Positions 1 through 10,860 of a stretch of DNA of 64,000 nucleotides are shown in pieces. The position numbers and the translations under genes were made by a program. Source of the stretch: Sarocladium kiliense (taxonomy: Eukaryota > Ascomycota > Sordariomycetes > Hypocreales > Sarocladiaceae); assembly GCA_030734395.1 (NCBI GenBank), contig JAUZTG010000029.1, positions 5,766,001-5,830,000 on the forward strand. The letters run 5' to 3'. Each line of letters begins with the position of its first letter. The stretch's first letter is position 1. Below the pieces are notes generated by a model. The model searched no databases, was not told where the DNA came from, and saw only the letters and a program-made list of their open reading frames with translations.

Positions 1-2874
1 TTCTCGTCGAACTTGCCCTGGCTGACAATCTTCTCGCTTCGGATAGCTGCACCCTCCTGATACAGCTCTTTGGAATGAGGCGGCATGCTCCCAGCACTGA
101 TACCGCCTATATCGGCATGATGTGCTCTCGAGGCTGCGTAAAAGAGGATGTTCTCGCCCTTCGAATCAAATGCCGGCATCAGGAGAGTGATATCTGGTAA
201 ATGCGTGCCACCATAAGAGGGATGATTCGACACAATCACATCGCCTTTTTGCAGCTTGCCCTTCCAGATCTCAGCCTGACGACGGACGCAGGTAGACATG
301 GAACCAAGATGCACCGGTAAATGAGGAGCATTGGCCACCAACCCTCCAGATGCGTCAAAGATAGCACAAGAGAAGTCGAGCCGCTCTTTCACATTGGTAC
401 TTACGCTGGTCTTCTGCAGTGCGCGGCCCATTTGCTCGGCAATGGCCATGAAGCGGTGGCCAAAGATACTGAGCATGATAGGATCGACTTCGGAAGTATC
501 GTGCGCCCCGTCTTTGCGATCGTCGACAATGTCGATAACCACATGTGTCTCAGTAATCAGGGCATTAGCAGTGGGCGCGACGACGATAGTCTGCGTTCCG
601 TCCGCCAACATGGCCGGTCCCTTGATCACGTCTCCAACACTAAGATCTTCGAGCTTGTAAACAGGTGTATCTTGCCGCCCGCCCTCAAAGTATACCTTTT
701 GCGATCCGTGCTTGTGATCACCTACGGCTTTGCGCTGAATCTCCTTGAGTTGTTGATCAACAGTCCGTTCGTTGTGGCGGAAGCTCTTGCCAATACCACG
801 CACGCGGACATCATCTACGATGGTGTCTCGGTCGTCAAGGGTAAAGCCAAATTCATAGCGGTGTTGCTTGACGAACGCTTGGCCGAAGTCCCAATCCTTG
901 CCACCGAATTCCTTGGCCTCTTCCTCCGTGGGTTTGATAATCATGAGAGCCGACTCGGTACCGCGATAGCGCATGTTGAGGTACTCCTCGAAGGCAATTT
1001 CCTTGTCCTCGAAACCCTGCTCCCGAAGTGACCCACGCGACTTCTCTTTCAGCTTTTCCATGCGCTCCTTGAGGCTACTCACTGCTTTATCCTCCCAAGT
1101 CATGGACTCAGGCTCCTGACGCTCGTCGACAACGTCAGCCAGAGCCATACCATAAGCTGAGAGAACAGAGGAGTAGCGATGGACGAGGATCTGGCGGATC
1201 CCTAGTGACTCGGCAATGGCGACCGCGTGCTGTCCGCCAGCGCCGCCAAAGGTAGCCAATCGGTGCTTAGATGAATCGTGACCCTTCGCCTCTGTGATCG
1301 ATCGAATTGGGCGAGTCATTGTCTCGTTGGCTACCGTAAGGAAGCCGTACGCCACTTCATCTACACTGAGATTCTTCCCTGTCTCTTTGTTGACCTGCTC
1401 CGTCAAATCCTCAAGGACTTTGCGACTCGCATCGGCGTCGAGTCCTTGATCCTCGTTCTCGCCAAATATCTTAGGGAAGAACTCGGGGAGAAGACGGCCA
1501 AGGTATAAGTTAGCGTCGGTGACCGTGGCTGGGCCTCCCTTTCTGTAACATGCTGGTCCTGGATGAGCACCGGCAGATTCTGGACCAACTACGAACAGGC
1601 CATTCCTGAAGAAGAGTCGAGATCCACCGCCCGCAGCTACGGTGTTGATATCCAGCTGCGGCGACTGGATTGTAACGCCTACATTTGTCAGAAGAATTCT
1701 ACGTGGCGGTTTGCCGTCACTCACCTGCAGTCGTAGTCTCAAACACGTGCTCGTAACGGCCCTCGCCATAACGAGACACATCTGTACTCGTACCGCCCTA
1801 AGAAGTTAGCTCTAGACCAACATACTTCCCGACATTATCCAGACTCACCATGTCGAAGCCGATGACTGGCGTCTTGGTCTCAGAGTCGTAGGATGTGATG
1901 GCATATCCAACAACACCTCCTGCGGGCCCAGATAGAATCGCCTTGAGTCCTGTGAACTTCTCAACATCGACAAGGCCACCATCGCTCTGCATGAACTCGC
2001 AGCGAGCGCCACGCGAGCCCTTCTCTTCTTTGACACTTCGTGTTCCAAGCCCGCCCTCGAATCCTGCTGAGAAGCCATCAATGTATTTCCGAATGGCAGG
2101 AGTAAGGTAGGCATCAGCGCAGACAGAAGTGGCTCGTGAAACGAGCTTGATCATGGGCATTAGCTCATGGCTGAGCGATATGTGTTCGAAGCCAACCTCT
2201 CTTGCGACCTTTCCGATGAGCTGTTCGTGGTCTGGGAAGGTGTAGCCGTGCATGAGGCACACTGCGACGCTTCTGATGCCAGTTTCATACACAGCCTGCA
2301 GCTTGGCTTTGATATCGGACTCTTCTGCTCTCTTTAAGATGCGTACAGTTTCGCCGGACAGACCCTGCACCAGGTCCTTGCCCTGTGCCTCCTCTGTCCC
2401 CGCACCAGCCTCTGCCTTGGTGATATTGCGATACGGATCCTCTGCGTAATCCTCAAGAGTAACTCTTTCGTCGATTTCAACCACTTTCTCGTACAGCACA
2501 TCTGGTTTCCTGATGGCTAGATCAAAGATCTTGGGCCGTGACTGGTTGCCGATGGTTAGGCAGTCCTTGAAACCTTTTGTCACCACCATTGCGATCTTCT
2601 CACCCTTGCGCTCGAGTAGCGCATTGGTAGCAACAGTTGTCCCCATCCGAATAGAATCTATCTTCGAGGTGTCCAGCGGTTCGCCTCGAGGGATCTCCTG
2701 GCCGGTGAAGTGGCCCATGATGCGGCGGATTCCCTCGAGGGGTGCATCCTTGTAGTTGGAGGGGTCTTCGGACAATAACTTGATGATGATTTCTTCGCCA
2801 TTGTGCTCGCCTACGCAGTCGGTAAAAGTACCGCCGCGATCAATGGCTATGCGAATCCCTCTCTTATCAGACAT
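1..2874 (-). CDS. OXP1: 5-oxoprolinase (hydantoinase A/B family), 3' end outside window
   Basis: ATP-dependent cytosolic enzyme that opens 5-oxoproline to glutamate in the glutathione cycle. It starts at 2874 with MSDKRGIRIAIDRGGTFTD, the N-terminal phosphate-binding motif of the hydantoinase A/oxoprolinase family. Exons are 2874-1849, 1797-1725 and 1678 to the window edge. The introns 1798-1848 (51 nt) and 1679-1724 (46 nt) have GTGAGT donors. Splicing restores the conserved run GFDM-GGTSTDVSRYGEG and then QSPQLDINTVAAGGGSR. Downstream, the hydantoinase B half is open to base 1, with motifs such as FGHRFMAIAEQMG and SNHPSYGGTHLPDI. About 925 residues are present; the family has about 1290, so the C-terminus lies upstream of base 1. 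Without the first splice the frame stops just after GFDM. Family assignment is very secure. Confidence 0.96.
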
Positions 2875-4970
2875 GGCTGCGTTGTTTAAGTGCCATGAAC
2901 TGGACGGTAATGAATCAGCGGGGTGACGGCCTGCCGACGCCGGCTACGGTGATGTAATCACGATGAGGGGCGGCGATCCACATCTCAATAACGACCTGCT
3001 GTTCTATGTGTTTTCGAGAAGCTGATTGAAACACATATTTCATGGCCGAATTTCTCGGTGTCTTCTTCATGACTTTGCTTCATACCCTACGCATTACATT
3101 GCCCTATTGTTTTACTTACTAGTTCTCATCATGACATCCTGACGATTGCTCGAGCATCATCTTGCCTGTGATGATGTGAATGTAGCATACCTAATATGGT
3201 GGAAACCCCTTATTGTATTCGGAAGACTCATCAAATATGACCTACTCCGTTCGTTCTGTGGAGATCTAAAATAGCTGTGTTCAGCCCTCTGCCAAAAGTG
3301 ACAAGGCGTCCCACGTATGTGCTCACCCTGCCACGAGGACTACTGGCTGGGAGCCGCTTGGCCCCCAACGCTCCAACGGCACAGGACCGAACACAGACTG
3401 CGAATAGGCTGACACCATCAGACATCTGAGTCCCAACCGGAAGTCTGGAATCTTCACCGCGTGGGCCTATTCTGGAGATCTCGTGGGACGGCATTTAGCA
3501 CAGCTGCAAGCTCTTAGACATCCGCGAGACATTGGCGTCGAAGACGGGAAGCTGACAAACACCGGCCGAGTAAGGCGAGTTAGGCGAGCTCATGAATCAT
3601 GAACGAAGGTCGCCTAGGATCGGCGGCGGCGATGGAACGGCCTCGATGGGGGGTCGATCAGTTGGATGTTTCTTAATCTGGTCGTGGTCATAAATGTGGC
3701 AGAGCAGAACAGGCAACACGTTTCCGTATTTGGCACTGTGCGAACAGGAGCTGACTCAGCGGGTCGACGCTGGTGGATCGCGTCAGCACATCCTGTACTT
3801 CAGTGTACGAGCACAGTGCGCGTACAGTGTGGCAGCTCCTGTCCATGCACTTCCTCCACCCTCATCAACATCCAAGCCCTGATCCATCATCATCCTGCAC
3901 CACCCTTCACTGCTCCGACGTCCTGGTCCCCGATCCCCCCCTGCATCGCCGCACGTTCTTCCGGCGGTCGACTCGTCCCTTGTCTATCTAGTGTCGATGC
4001 AAGTGGGTGACTGCACATACTTCTCCCACCAATGGCCTTGCCCTGTCGTTGATACTACTTCCCATGTGATTCCAAACTTCAACTCAAATTTCGACCTCCA
4101 ACCAATCTCGACTTGCCATCGACACATCACTTTTAAAGCCTCATCCCGTCAGACCGGGAGTCTGGCGTCAGCATCCCACGCCATCCGTTCGCCTGCTTGG
4201 GCCTCGCCAAGCTTCTGACGGCTTTGCCCCGAAAGTCCGCGGGTCTATGCCTTCTCCTGGAACACGCGGCTTTCTGCTTGTGCTGCAACCAGCCTGTCTC
4301 GATCATTGCGGTTGTCTCATACGTCCAAGTGGATGTTACATTACATCTCTCGTCCTCGAGTGGCGATCTGCGATGATCCATCCACTGGCATGCTGCAATC
4401 AGCAAGCCACGACATCCCACGCTCTGACTCGTCACACGACCAAGGCTTAGACATCATAGGGCTGATATGGTTCGGACTGTCTTCCTCAAATCCATGTTTT
4501 CCTCTGATTAGTCGATGTGGCTCATTCTTAGTGGAGATAGACCTGGCAAGTAGTCTTCCGCTGTAAGCCCTCCTCACCAGTGGTGAGCCACTCCACGCAC
4601 CAGTACCATGCGCAAACTCTCCTCCAGAGATCATCTGGAGTCCGTACGGTTGGGTCAGGAGGGCATTCTTCACACCCTCCTGTGATGCGGCCCACGACAG
4701 ACCGGGTAGGCAGAAGGCCTCGCCTAACATGGCTCTGCTGCTTTCCCACCGGTACCTATCGCCGAAGACCTCCTTTTGCGGCACATGGCTCGGATGAGTT
4801 AATTCAGTCGTGTGTGCGTGTCTCGGTGTCTTCAATTTGACAGTTTGCCTCACTCATCTAAGTGGTTCTTGGCATTCCATTGAGTTCTATCAAAAGCGTC
4901 TTGATCGTCTTTAAAAGCAAGTGCCGGCTCATGCCTGGATAGCTCTATCAAAGTGTTCACCACAAGTGTC
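2875..4970. other. intergenic, no supported gene
   Basis: This 2.1 kb lies between two divergently transcribed genes. Several open frames of 60-170 codons exist on both strands (for example 4341-4853 minus, which begins with GTG), but none resembles a known family, and they overlap one another in different frames. The segment presumably holds the promoters of the oxoprolinase gene and the NmrA-like gene; I see no convincing TATA box. Confidence 0.5.
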
Positions 4971-6060
4971 ATGATGAGAATAGCAATAGCAGGAGGCGGT
5001 GGCTTGGGCTACCTGTTGGCTACACAGATATCTCAAGCTGCAAATGCCTACAATGTGGTTGTCCTTTCCAGAACAGTAGGTTGACAATACGGAGCCAGTA
5101 TGATCATTACTGACATGAGCAGACCCGGCCAGAGTACGGAAACTTCGATATACAAGTTCAGGCCGTCGATTACAACAGTCATGAGAGTTTAGCATACGCT
5201 CTCCATGGCATAGATCTTGTTATCTCGACTGTGTCAGGCCAGGAGCAGCTAAACTTGATCAGTGCGGCCGGCCAGGCGCGAGTGCGTCTCTTTGTGCCTT
5301 CTGAATTTGAAGGTAGTCTCAGTCGCCGACCTTCAAGACAGACGGAGACCACACAGACGCTGGCGGCCCTGCAACAGGTGTCCCGGTCGACCCGTATGCG
5401 ATATACCGTCTTCTCATGTGGTCTGTTCATGGAAAGGTAAGCACGCTCAACATATGCCGGAGCCCAGACTGACTCTGACAGATTTCACCCGAATGGACTC
5501 ACACACTTCAATATTGGGTACCGAAGCGGTGTTCTCGGACCCGGACAGTTATTGGTGAACCTCAGAATAGAAACTGCGGAATATGCACCTAAAGACGCCC
5601 GTGGCAAAACCGTCCGCGTCTGCCTAGTCTCAGTGTATGATTTGGCCAAGTTCGTTGTCGCAGCCATCGACCACGGTCCGTCAAACTGGCCGCGTGAGTT
5701 CACACTTCGTGGCGACCGCCTCTCCGTGGAGGACCTCGTCAAGACGTGCAGCTGGGTTGCCAACGGTATGTCATTCGCACTGCCCCTTCATGAGTCGTGA
5801 CGACGCAGCTGACAACCCAAGCCACTCTCGAGCATCATATCCTTGATTATGAAGAGCTTCAGCCACTGGTCAACTATTACGCCCAAGTGAACGACCCCGC
5901 GCGGGCGAAGTGCTATCAGCAGCTACTGGATATGGCGAATGGACGGTACGACTTCAGCCAAGCCACCTTGAATGAGCTGGTCGGGAGGAGTCGAGACCTA
6001 GACGTACAACCTATGAGCTTCGGGCAGTGGTTTTCGAGGGTTTGGCAGTCAGCCTCGTAG
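4971..6060 (+). CDS. NmrA-like / isoflavone reductase-like NAD(P)-binding protein
   Basis: Four exons: 4971-5075, 5123-5436, 5482-5765 and 5822-6060 (942 nt, 313 residues). The N-terminus MMRIAIAGGGGLGYLLATQI is a Rossmann GxxGxxG dinucleotide-binding motif. Later landmarks are GIDLVISTVSGQEQ, RLFVPSEFEG and a C-terminal helical part ending in FGQWFSRVWQ, the pattern of fungal NmrA/isoflavone reductase-like proteins (atypical short-chain dehydrogenases). The last intron needs the acceptor at 5821 (CCAAG) rather than the better-looking CAG at 5808, because only 5821 keeps frame (WVAN-ATLEHH). Two in-frame ATGs (4971, 4974) compete as start. Substrate is unknown: family members are either redox sensors or reductases of aromatic compounds. 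Confidence 0.88.
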
Positions 6061-6458
6061 CCTGAACGTTCCAGAGATGACGCGGACGGGTTGGTTCTTC
6101 GGCCGGCGGGAAAGCCACAGCCTCAGCGTGGGGGCCAAGTCGGGCGGATGCGCGCCGTGCCTTAACACCGGGACGGACGCCACCCGGATCGGGCCTTTAC
6201 TGGAGACATTGTTCGTCCGACCCTGGAAACTGGTCGTGGGACTTGTCTTTAGGATAGAAAAAGTTTCTTGATCATTCTACACCGTACCTTGCTGTTTTGC
6301 TTTCCTAGCTTGCTGCCTGTTTTACTCTTTCCCCCACGTCACGCTCACACGGTGGGAGCCAATCTGCTGATTACCAAAGGGAGAGGGGCTCCTCGGTCTC
6401 ATGACTCAACGTTAGGGGTCTTGTTCCAAGTCTACGATGACACTTGTGATATCATGAT
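6061..6458. other. convergent intergenic spacer
   Basis: 398 bp between the 3' ends of the NmrA-like gene and the alpha/beta hydrolase. Two 64-codon frames (6077-6271, 6268-6462) show no family resemblance. I see nothing else. Confidence 0.5.
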
Positions 6459-7337
6459 CTAGCCTCTCTTCCAAGTCCGCAGCAGTACCTCTGCAAACCG
6501 GGTCCGGACCCTCCTCGGGAACTCGTGGCCAACGTCATCCCATAGTACATAGTCCACCTCGCTAGGGATCATCCTCGCCAGTGCCTCGCCGTGCTCTGGT
6601 CCGAAGAACTGATCCTTCGCAGCCTGAATCACCGTAGTGGGACACTTGATGTCTGCCAATAGATGCGACGGCCAGCCTTCCGCTGAAGCGGCGCCATGGT
6701 TCGGCCCCTTGGAGTAAAGAGTCCCATGCTTAGCCTCTCTGTTGACAACGAACTTAAGTCGCTCTATTGCTTCATTCCGCTCATCCTCGGGAAGTGGTTC
6801 TGTGGCGCGAAAGTCCATGAGGCGGATGCCAGAGTCAATGAACGCTTGGCGCTGGTCACCGCCTGCAAAGGGGAGGATTCCTAAGTTCGCCTCCTGGTTT
6901 GGTTTCGCCATCGGCAGCTCGGGACTGATCCCAGGACTGGTGTATACCAGAGTGAGTGTGCGTGTCAGCTCTGGACTCCTCGCCGCGACAGTCCAAGCCA
7001 TGGGCCCGCCAAGACTTCCACCGACGACATGCATAGGACCGACGTTTAAGTGACGGATCAGCCCTTCTATGTCGCCGGCCATGTCGAGAAGTGTGTAAGA
7101 GGCCGGGACGGGAAATTCAGTTGAGAGGCCAGCATCGCGGTGGTCGAAGCGCACGATGAAGTGAGGGTCGGATGGAGGCGTCAAGAGTTGGAGCATGTCT
7201 TCATTCCAGTCGTAGAGTGAGCAGCCATGGCCGCTGATGAGGATGACACCGGGGTCAGAGGGGTTGCCAAGTGTCTGATAGCAGATCCTGACGCGATTTG
7301 GGAGGGTCACGAATAGCTCTTCTGAGAACTCGGCCAT
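6459..7337 (-). CDS. alpha/beta hydrolase
   Basis: Intronless, 292 residues, normal length for the fold. The nucleophile elbow is VVGGSLGG with Ser about 108. An upstream RFDHRDAGLS strand-turn (residues 63-72) is typical of the group that includes the aclacinomycin methylesterase RdmC and many uncharacterised fungal hydrolases. A downstream AAKDQFFGPEHG (acid, near 245) and DDVGHEFPRR (His near 272) complete the triad. No signal peptide is visible, so it is probably cytosolic. Substrate cannot be deduced; an ester or epoxide is possible. The start MAEFSEELFV is the first ATG of the frame and gives a full-length N-terminal sheet. Confidence 0.92.
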   Translation of the reverse strand: MAEFSEELFVTLPNRVRICYQTLGNPSDPGVILISGHGCSLYDWNEDMLQLLTPPSDPHFIVRFDHRDAGLSTEFPVPASYTLLDMAGDIEGLIRHLNVGPMHVVGGSLGGPMAWTVAARSPELTRTLTLVYTSPGISPELPMAKPNQEANLGILPFAGGDQRQAFIDSGIRLMDFRATEPLPEDERNEAIERLKFVVNREAKHGTLYSKGPNHGAASAEGWPSHLLADIKCPTTVIQAAKDQFFGPEHGEALARMIPSEVDYVLWDDVGHEFPRRVRTRFAEVLLRTWKRG

Positions 7338-8418
7338 GGTGAGAGCTCGGTTGTTTGTCGCCTATGGTCGCTTGACTATCCAAACATGCGAGTATGAGAC
7401 GGGGAGAATTGTGAATGTAACCAACTTATCGTCGTATTCACCCGTATCGACAAGTTGTTTATTTACTCGCGTGAACTACCCCGCTTTTTTCAGATAATTG
7501 TTGCTGCAATCAAGCGAGGTGAGATCCGTTCATGGTCCGTTCACAGGGCTTCCAGTACACCGTGCTGTCCCCGCCGTGACGAACAAGCGGCCCTGACTGA
7601 CAGGGTCCAGGCAGCTATCTTCCCCTCCTAATCCTTGACGACCCCAACCGTTGCTGTTGGTTCGTCCATCCTCCAAGACACGGATCATGCAAACATGGGC
7701 CAATCCCAAGCACGGGTGAGGCACGGTCAATCAATATCTTCGCCCGGAGGATTCCGGCTCAATATCACCGCTTCCGTTCCGTGATGCACTGCAACGTTGG
7801 ACCAACGACCCGATAAACATCTCCTCGCGCCTCAACCTGACGACGGAAAAGACGACCAACACGAGATGCCAACAGACTCATAACATGCCTCCCTCCACGA
7901 CTCGGGTACATCCGCTCGTACCCTGGGCTGAGCCCGGCACTTGGGTAAAGTCTGCGCTGTCACCCCTGCATGACCATCGCCCGTAGCCGCCCAGCCCTCG
8001 CCGATCCTCGCCTTCTCACTGGACAATCGCTCTGTGCTGTCACTGTGACCATCACAGCATCGTGGACCTCTCGGCTGTCGTCCAACACCACTTTGCGGTG
8101 TGGAGGGGGGGAGATGACGAGATGATGGACGCGGGGGCCGTAGGGGGATGATACCGCATTGAGAGGTCCATGTGATCATGTGTTGGTTCGCATGAGAGCT
8201 GTTGGTGATGTGCAGCGAAGAGAGCTTGGGGGCTATTGGGGGCTACGGAGGCATGTCGAAAGTGTATAAATCATGCTTCCTTGCTTCCTCTTGGGCTGTT
8301 CGGAGGGTCATTCCCTCACAGTTCAAGGCCACTTTCAGTTCTCCCAGCTGCAGACTTCCTGAGTACACCTAGCCTGGTCCATCATCAAGAAGTCTCTTCT
8401 TTATACTATACATACAAG
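7338..8418. other. divergent intergenic region
   Basis: About 1.1 kb between the hydrolase start and the secreted-protein start. Frames at 7530-7730 and 7832-8179 (minus) are not recognisable. It contains the TATA box listed separately. Confidence 0.5.
8265..8270 (+). promoter_or_regulatory. TATA box of the small secreted protein gene
   Basis: TATAAA lies 154 bp upstream of the ATG at 8419, followed by a pyrimidine-rich leader. Position and sequence fit a core promoter of a highly regulated fungal gene. The transcription start is not known. Confidence 0.45.
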
Positions 8419-8871
8419 ATGCAGCTTATTACTCTCTTAGCGACGGCGACTCTCGCCTCTGCAGCTGTCCTTCCCAAGTCTCTCGAAGCAAGAAACAAGG
8501 ACGTCCTCCCAGGCCACTGTTGCTTCACCCTCAAAGACTCCTCAGGAAACACCGTTCAGCAAGCCTCCAGTGGCCAAGTCCACATCGCGTCCTCGTACCC
8601 CAGCGGCTGGTACTGTCTCGACATCTCCTCTTCATCGAGCAAGGTTCTCCGCGATGATCCAAACAATGCTTGTATCGTGGACTCGAGAGGACAGCTCATG
8701 TGTGTTGATCCGATCCCGGGAGCTGTGGCTTGGACGCTGGGGAGTGGTGGAGAGCTGAAGTACGGTGGAAGCACTACATTCTCGAACTGTGGTGGCAAGG
8801 TCTATGGGGGAAGTAGAAGCGGCTGCAAGACGACTACATTGAAGGCTTCTGGCAAGAAGGGGACCTGCTGA
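8419..8871 (+). CDS. small secreted cysteine-rich protein
   Basis: Single exon, 150 residues. MQLITLLATATLASAAVLPK is a clear secretion signal, probably cleaved after ASA or slightly later near LEAR. The mature part has eight cysteines (GHCC, WYC, NAC, LMC, SNC, SGC, GTC), an even number compatible with four disulfides, and ends with Cys. No domain is recognised. Size, signal and cysteine content match the general class of fungal secreted or effector-like proteins, but that class is defined by form, not function. The frame is open further upstream (to 8236), but the TATA box and the signal peptide select the ATG at 8419. Confidence 0.85.
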   Translation: MQLITLLATATLASAAVLPKSLEARNKDVLPGHCCFTLKDSSGNTVQQASSGQVHIASSYPSGWYCLDISSSSSKVLRDDPNNACIVDSRGQLMCVDPIPGAVAWTLGSGGELKYGGSTTFSNCGGKVYGGSRSGCKTTTLKASGKKGTC

Positions 8872-9764
8872 GCATAGTGCTGTGAACTGGGATATGTCAG
8901 TCATTGTTTTATCTGAAATAAAAAATTACTTGATCCCTTGCGCGTAGCACCTTCGCCCAAGCTCTTTGCCGTCCATTCGTCTGTTACATTCGATTTTGCG
9001 ATCTCGTCTTGTTATTCTCGTAAGTCTTTTGCAATTCTGCTTGCCGTTGCCTGACATGGCCAACAACAAGATACCGCCACAGTCTCCTTCTCGCCGTCGC
9101 CGTCCTCGGAGCCGCGATCGAAATCGCGTGCCCGTTCTCCAGGGATTTTTCTCAAGTCCCCGTCTCCTGAAGCGGTAGTATTCCGAGTGCACGATACGTA
9201 TCGTTGACTGCGAATTAAGAAGCCACATTCATGAAAAGGAGTTCCAGGGGGTTGCAGCCACGATAAAGTAGGCAGCAATCGGACTGGCCACTTACACAAC
9301 CCTCCCCGCCAAAACATCCATGTCTCCACAACGCCACCAATTGCCAAACACCCATCCATGCATTCTTACTGGATGCACCACGGAGCTCCAGCATACGCCA
9401 AGCTGGCAGTGGTCAAAGCACTATATTCGATGCTGAAGAGTAGCTACTATAGACTTTTGGTTGTAAAGGGTCCCTGGCGGATCTCATTGGTGTGCCTGCT
9501 TTCGCACGAGATCTCGTTTTCTGGCGCTGAAACCTCGCGTTCACAGGGGTAGGTGGTGCGCTGGTTGAATGGCACCCTGCGATGGACGAACGAGATGGCG
9601 GCACTGGCATTCAGACAACGAGTCTGGGCTGGTCTTGTCTCGCCTTCGCCGAGTTTGCGACCAAGCCTTGATCTCGAGATGTCGCCCAGGGGTACCATAT
9701 ATATTGATCGCGGAACCATGGCTTCTGAACAGACCTCAGGCTCTCCTGACCCGCGCGACTCACC
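8872..9764. other. intergenic region
   Basis: 893 bp between two plus-strand genes for secreted proteins. Open frames on both strands (8926-9359, 9413-10013 minus) overlap each other and resemble nothing known. Its 3' end carries the TATA-like site and upstream ORF listed separately. Confidence 0.5.
9698..9704 (+). promoter_or_regulatory. TATA-like box of the PI-PLC-like gene
   Basis: TATATAT 67 bp upstream of the ATG at 9765. It is a plausible core promoter element giving a very short leader. Whether the start site lies before or after the upstream ATG at 9718 is not known. Confidence 0.4.
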
Positions 9765-9768
9765 ATGA
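9718..9768 (+). promoter_or_regulatory. upstream ORF overlapping the PI-PLC-like start (ATGA)
   Basis: An ATG in good context (accATGG) opens a 16-codon frame, MASEQTSGSPDPRDSP, whose TGA overlaps the main start as ATGA at 9765-9768. If it is transcribed, this geometry would let terminating ribosomes affect initiation at the main ATG. Confidence 0.35.
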
Positions 9769-10670
9769 AGTGGCTTCTCCCTCTCCTCACACTGGCAAGC
9801 ATGGCTCTGGCAGCCTGCAACGGCCACGATGCCCTCTGCTCCCGTCGCTACTCCAACATCACCTACATGGGTGCCCACAACAGCGCATTCGATGGCTTCA
9901 CCCCCTTTCACAACCAATTCGTCTCCGTGACGACACAGCTGGATCTCGGTGTGCGATTCCTCCAGGCCCAAACGCAGGAGAAGAAGGGCCATCCACAAAT
10001 GTGTCATTCGCACTGCTGGGCGCTGGACGAGGGTCCGCTGGAAGACTACCTTAGCAAGATCAGCGACTGGCTGGATGAGAACCCAGATGAGGTGGTGACG
10101 TTGTTGCTCACGAATATCGACGCACTGCCGATTGAGAAGTTTGACGATGCGTTCAAAAAGACTGGGTTGAGGGACTATGCTTTCAAGCCAGAGAAGCGAC
10201 CGACAAAGGATGATTGGCCGACATTGCAGGAGATTATCGACCTTGGAACACGCCTGATTGTCTTCATGGGTAAGTGCAAAGTCTCAAAGCCAGTAGTACA
10301 GGACTAACGGTCAAAAGATTACAATATGGACGAGAAGAAGGTTCCTTATATCATGGACCAGTTCAAGCACTGGTGGGAGACCCCCTTCGGCATCACAGAC
10401 GCCTCGTTCCCAACATGCGAAGTCGACCGACCGAATAAAGGCGACCCGAAGAAGCTAATGGGAATCATGAACCATATGCTAAACTACAAGGTCTTGGGCG
10501 TCACGTTTCCTAACATGGATTCGGCGATCAAAACCAACTCGGCAAAGTCGATCGATGCACAGGTGAAGCGATGTGTCGACCAACATAAAATGCGACCGAA
10601 TGTGGTGTTACTGGATTGGATCAACATTGGACAGGGGTTCCAGGTGGCTAAGACGATGAATGGACTGTGA
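9765..10670 (+). CDS. secreted PI-PLC X-domain-like protein
   Basis: Two exons, 9765-10269 and 10318-10670 (858 nt, 285 residues), with a 48-nt intron (GTAAGT...AAAAG). The signal peptide MKWLLPLLTLASMALAAC is followed by the PI-PLC X-like TIM barrel. YMGAHNSAF carries the first catalytic-type His (38). LGVRFLQAQTQ precedes a CHSHCW segment (81-83) with the second His, and later motifs are DWLDENPDEVVTLLLTN and RLIVFMDYN. The family cleaves phosphatidylinositol or is inactive. Single-domain fungal secreted versions are usually uncharacterised, and no calcium-binding EF or C2 part is present, so this resembles the bacterial/single-domain group. Cysteines near the ends suggest an extracellular protein. 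Confidence 0.9.
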
Positions 10671-10860
10671 GTTTGCACTCATATATACGTAATCAACGCC
10701 ATTAAGGCAATATTCCTTCGTTATCGCGAGTCTGTGCTTGATGCAAAATGCTTGCTTGCTATTATCTCTGAAATGCTATTCTAGCTTCTGAAAATCTGAA
10801 TCTCGCTAGACTACACAGCTCTCATCTCGACTTTCACGGGTTGAACCTTTCTTTACCATT

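Noticed and set aside
321..1031. 236-codon plus-strand frame
   Set aside because: It is antisense to the well-conserved hydantoinase B half of 5-oxoprolinase.
4341..4853. 170-codon minus-strand frame
   Set aside because: Starts with GTG, no family features, overlapped by frames on the other strand.
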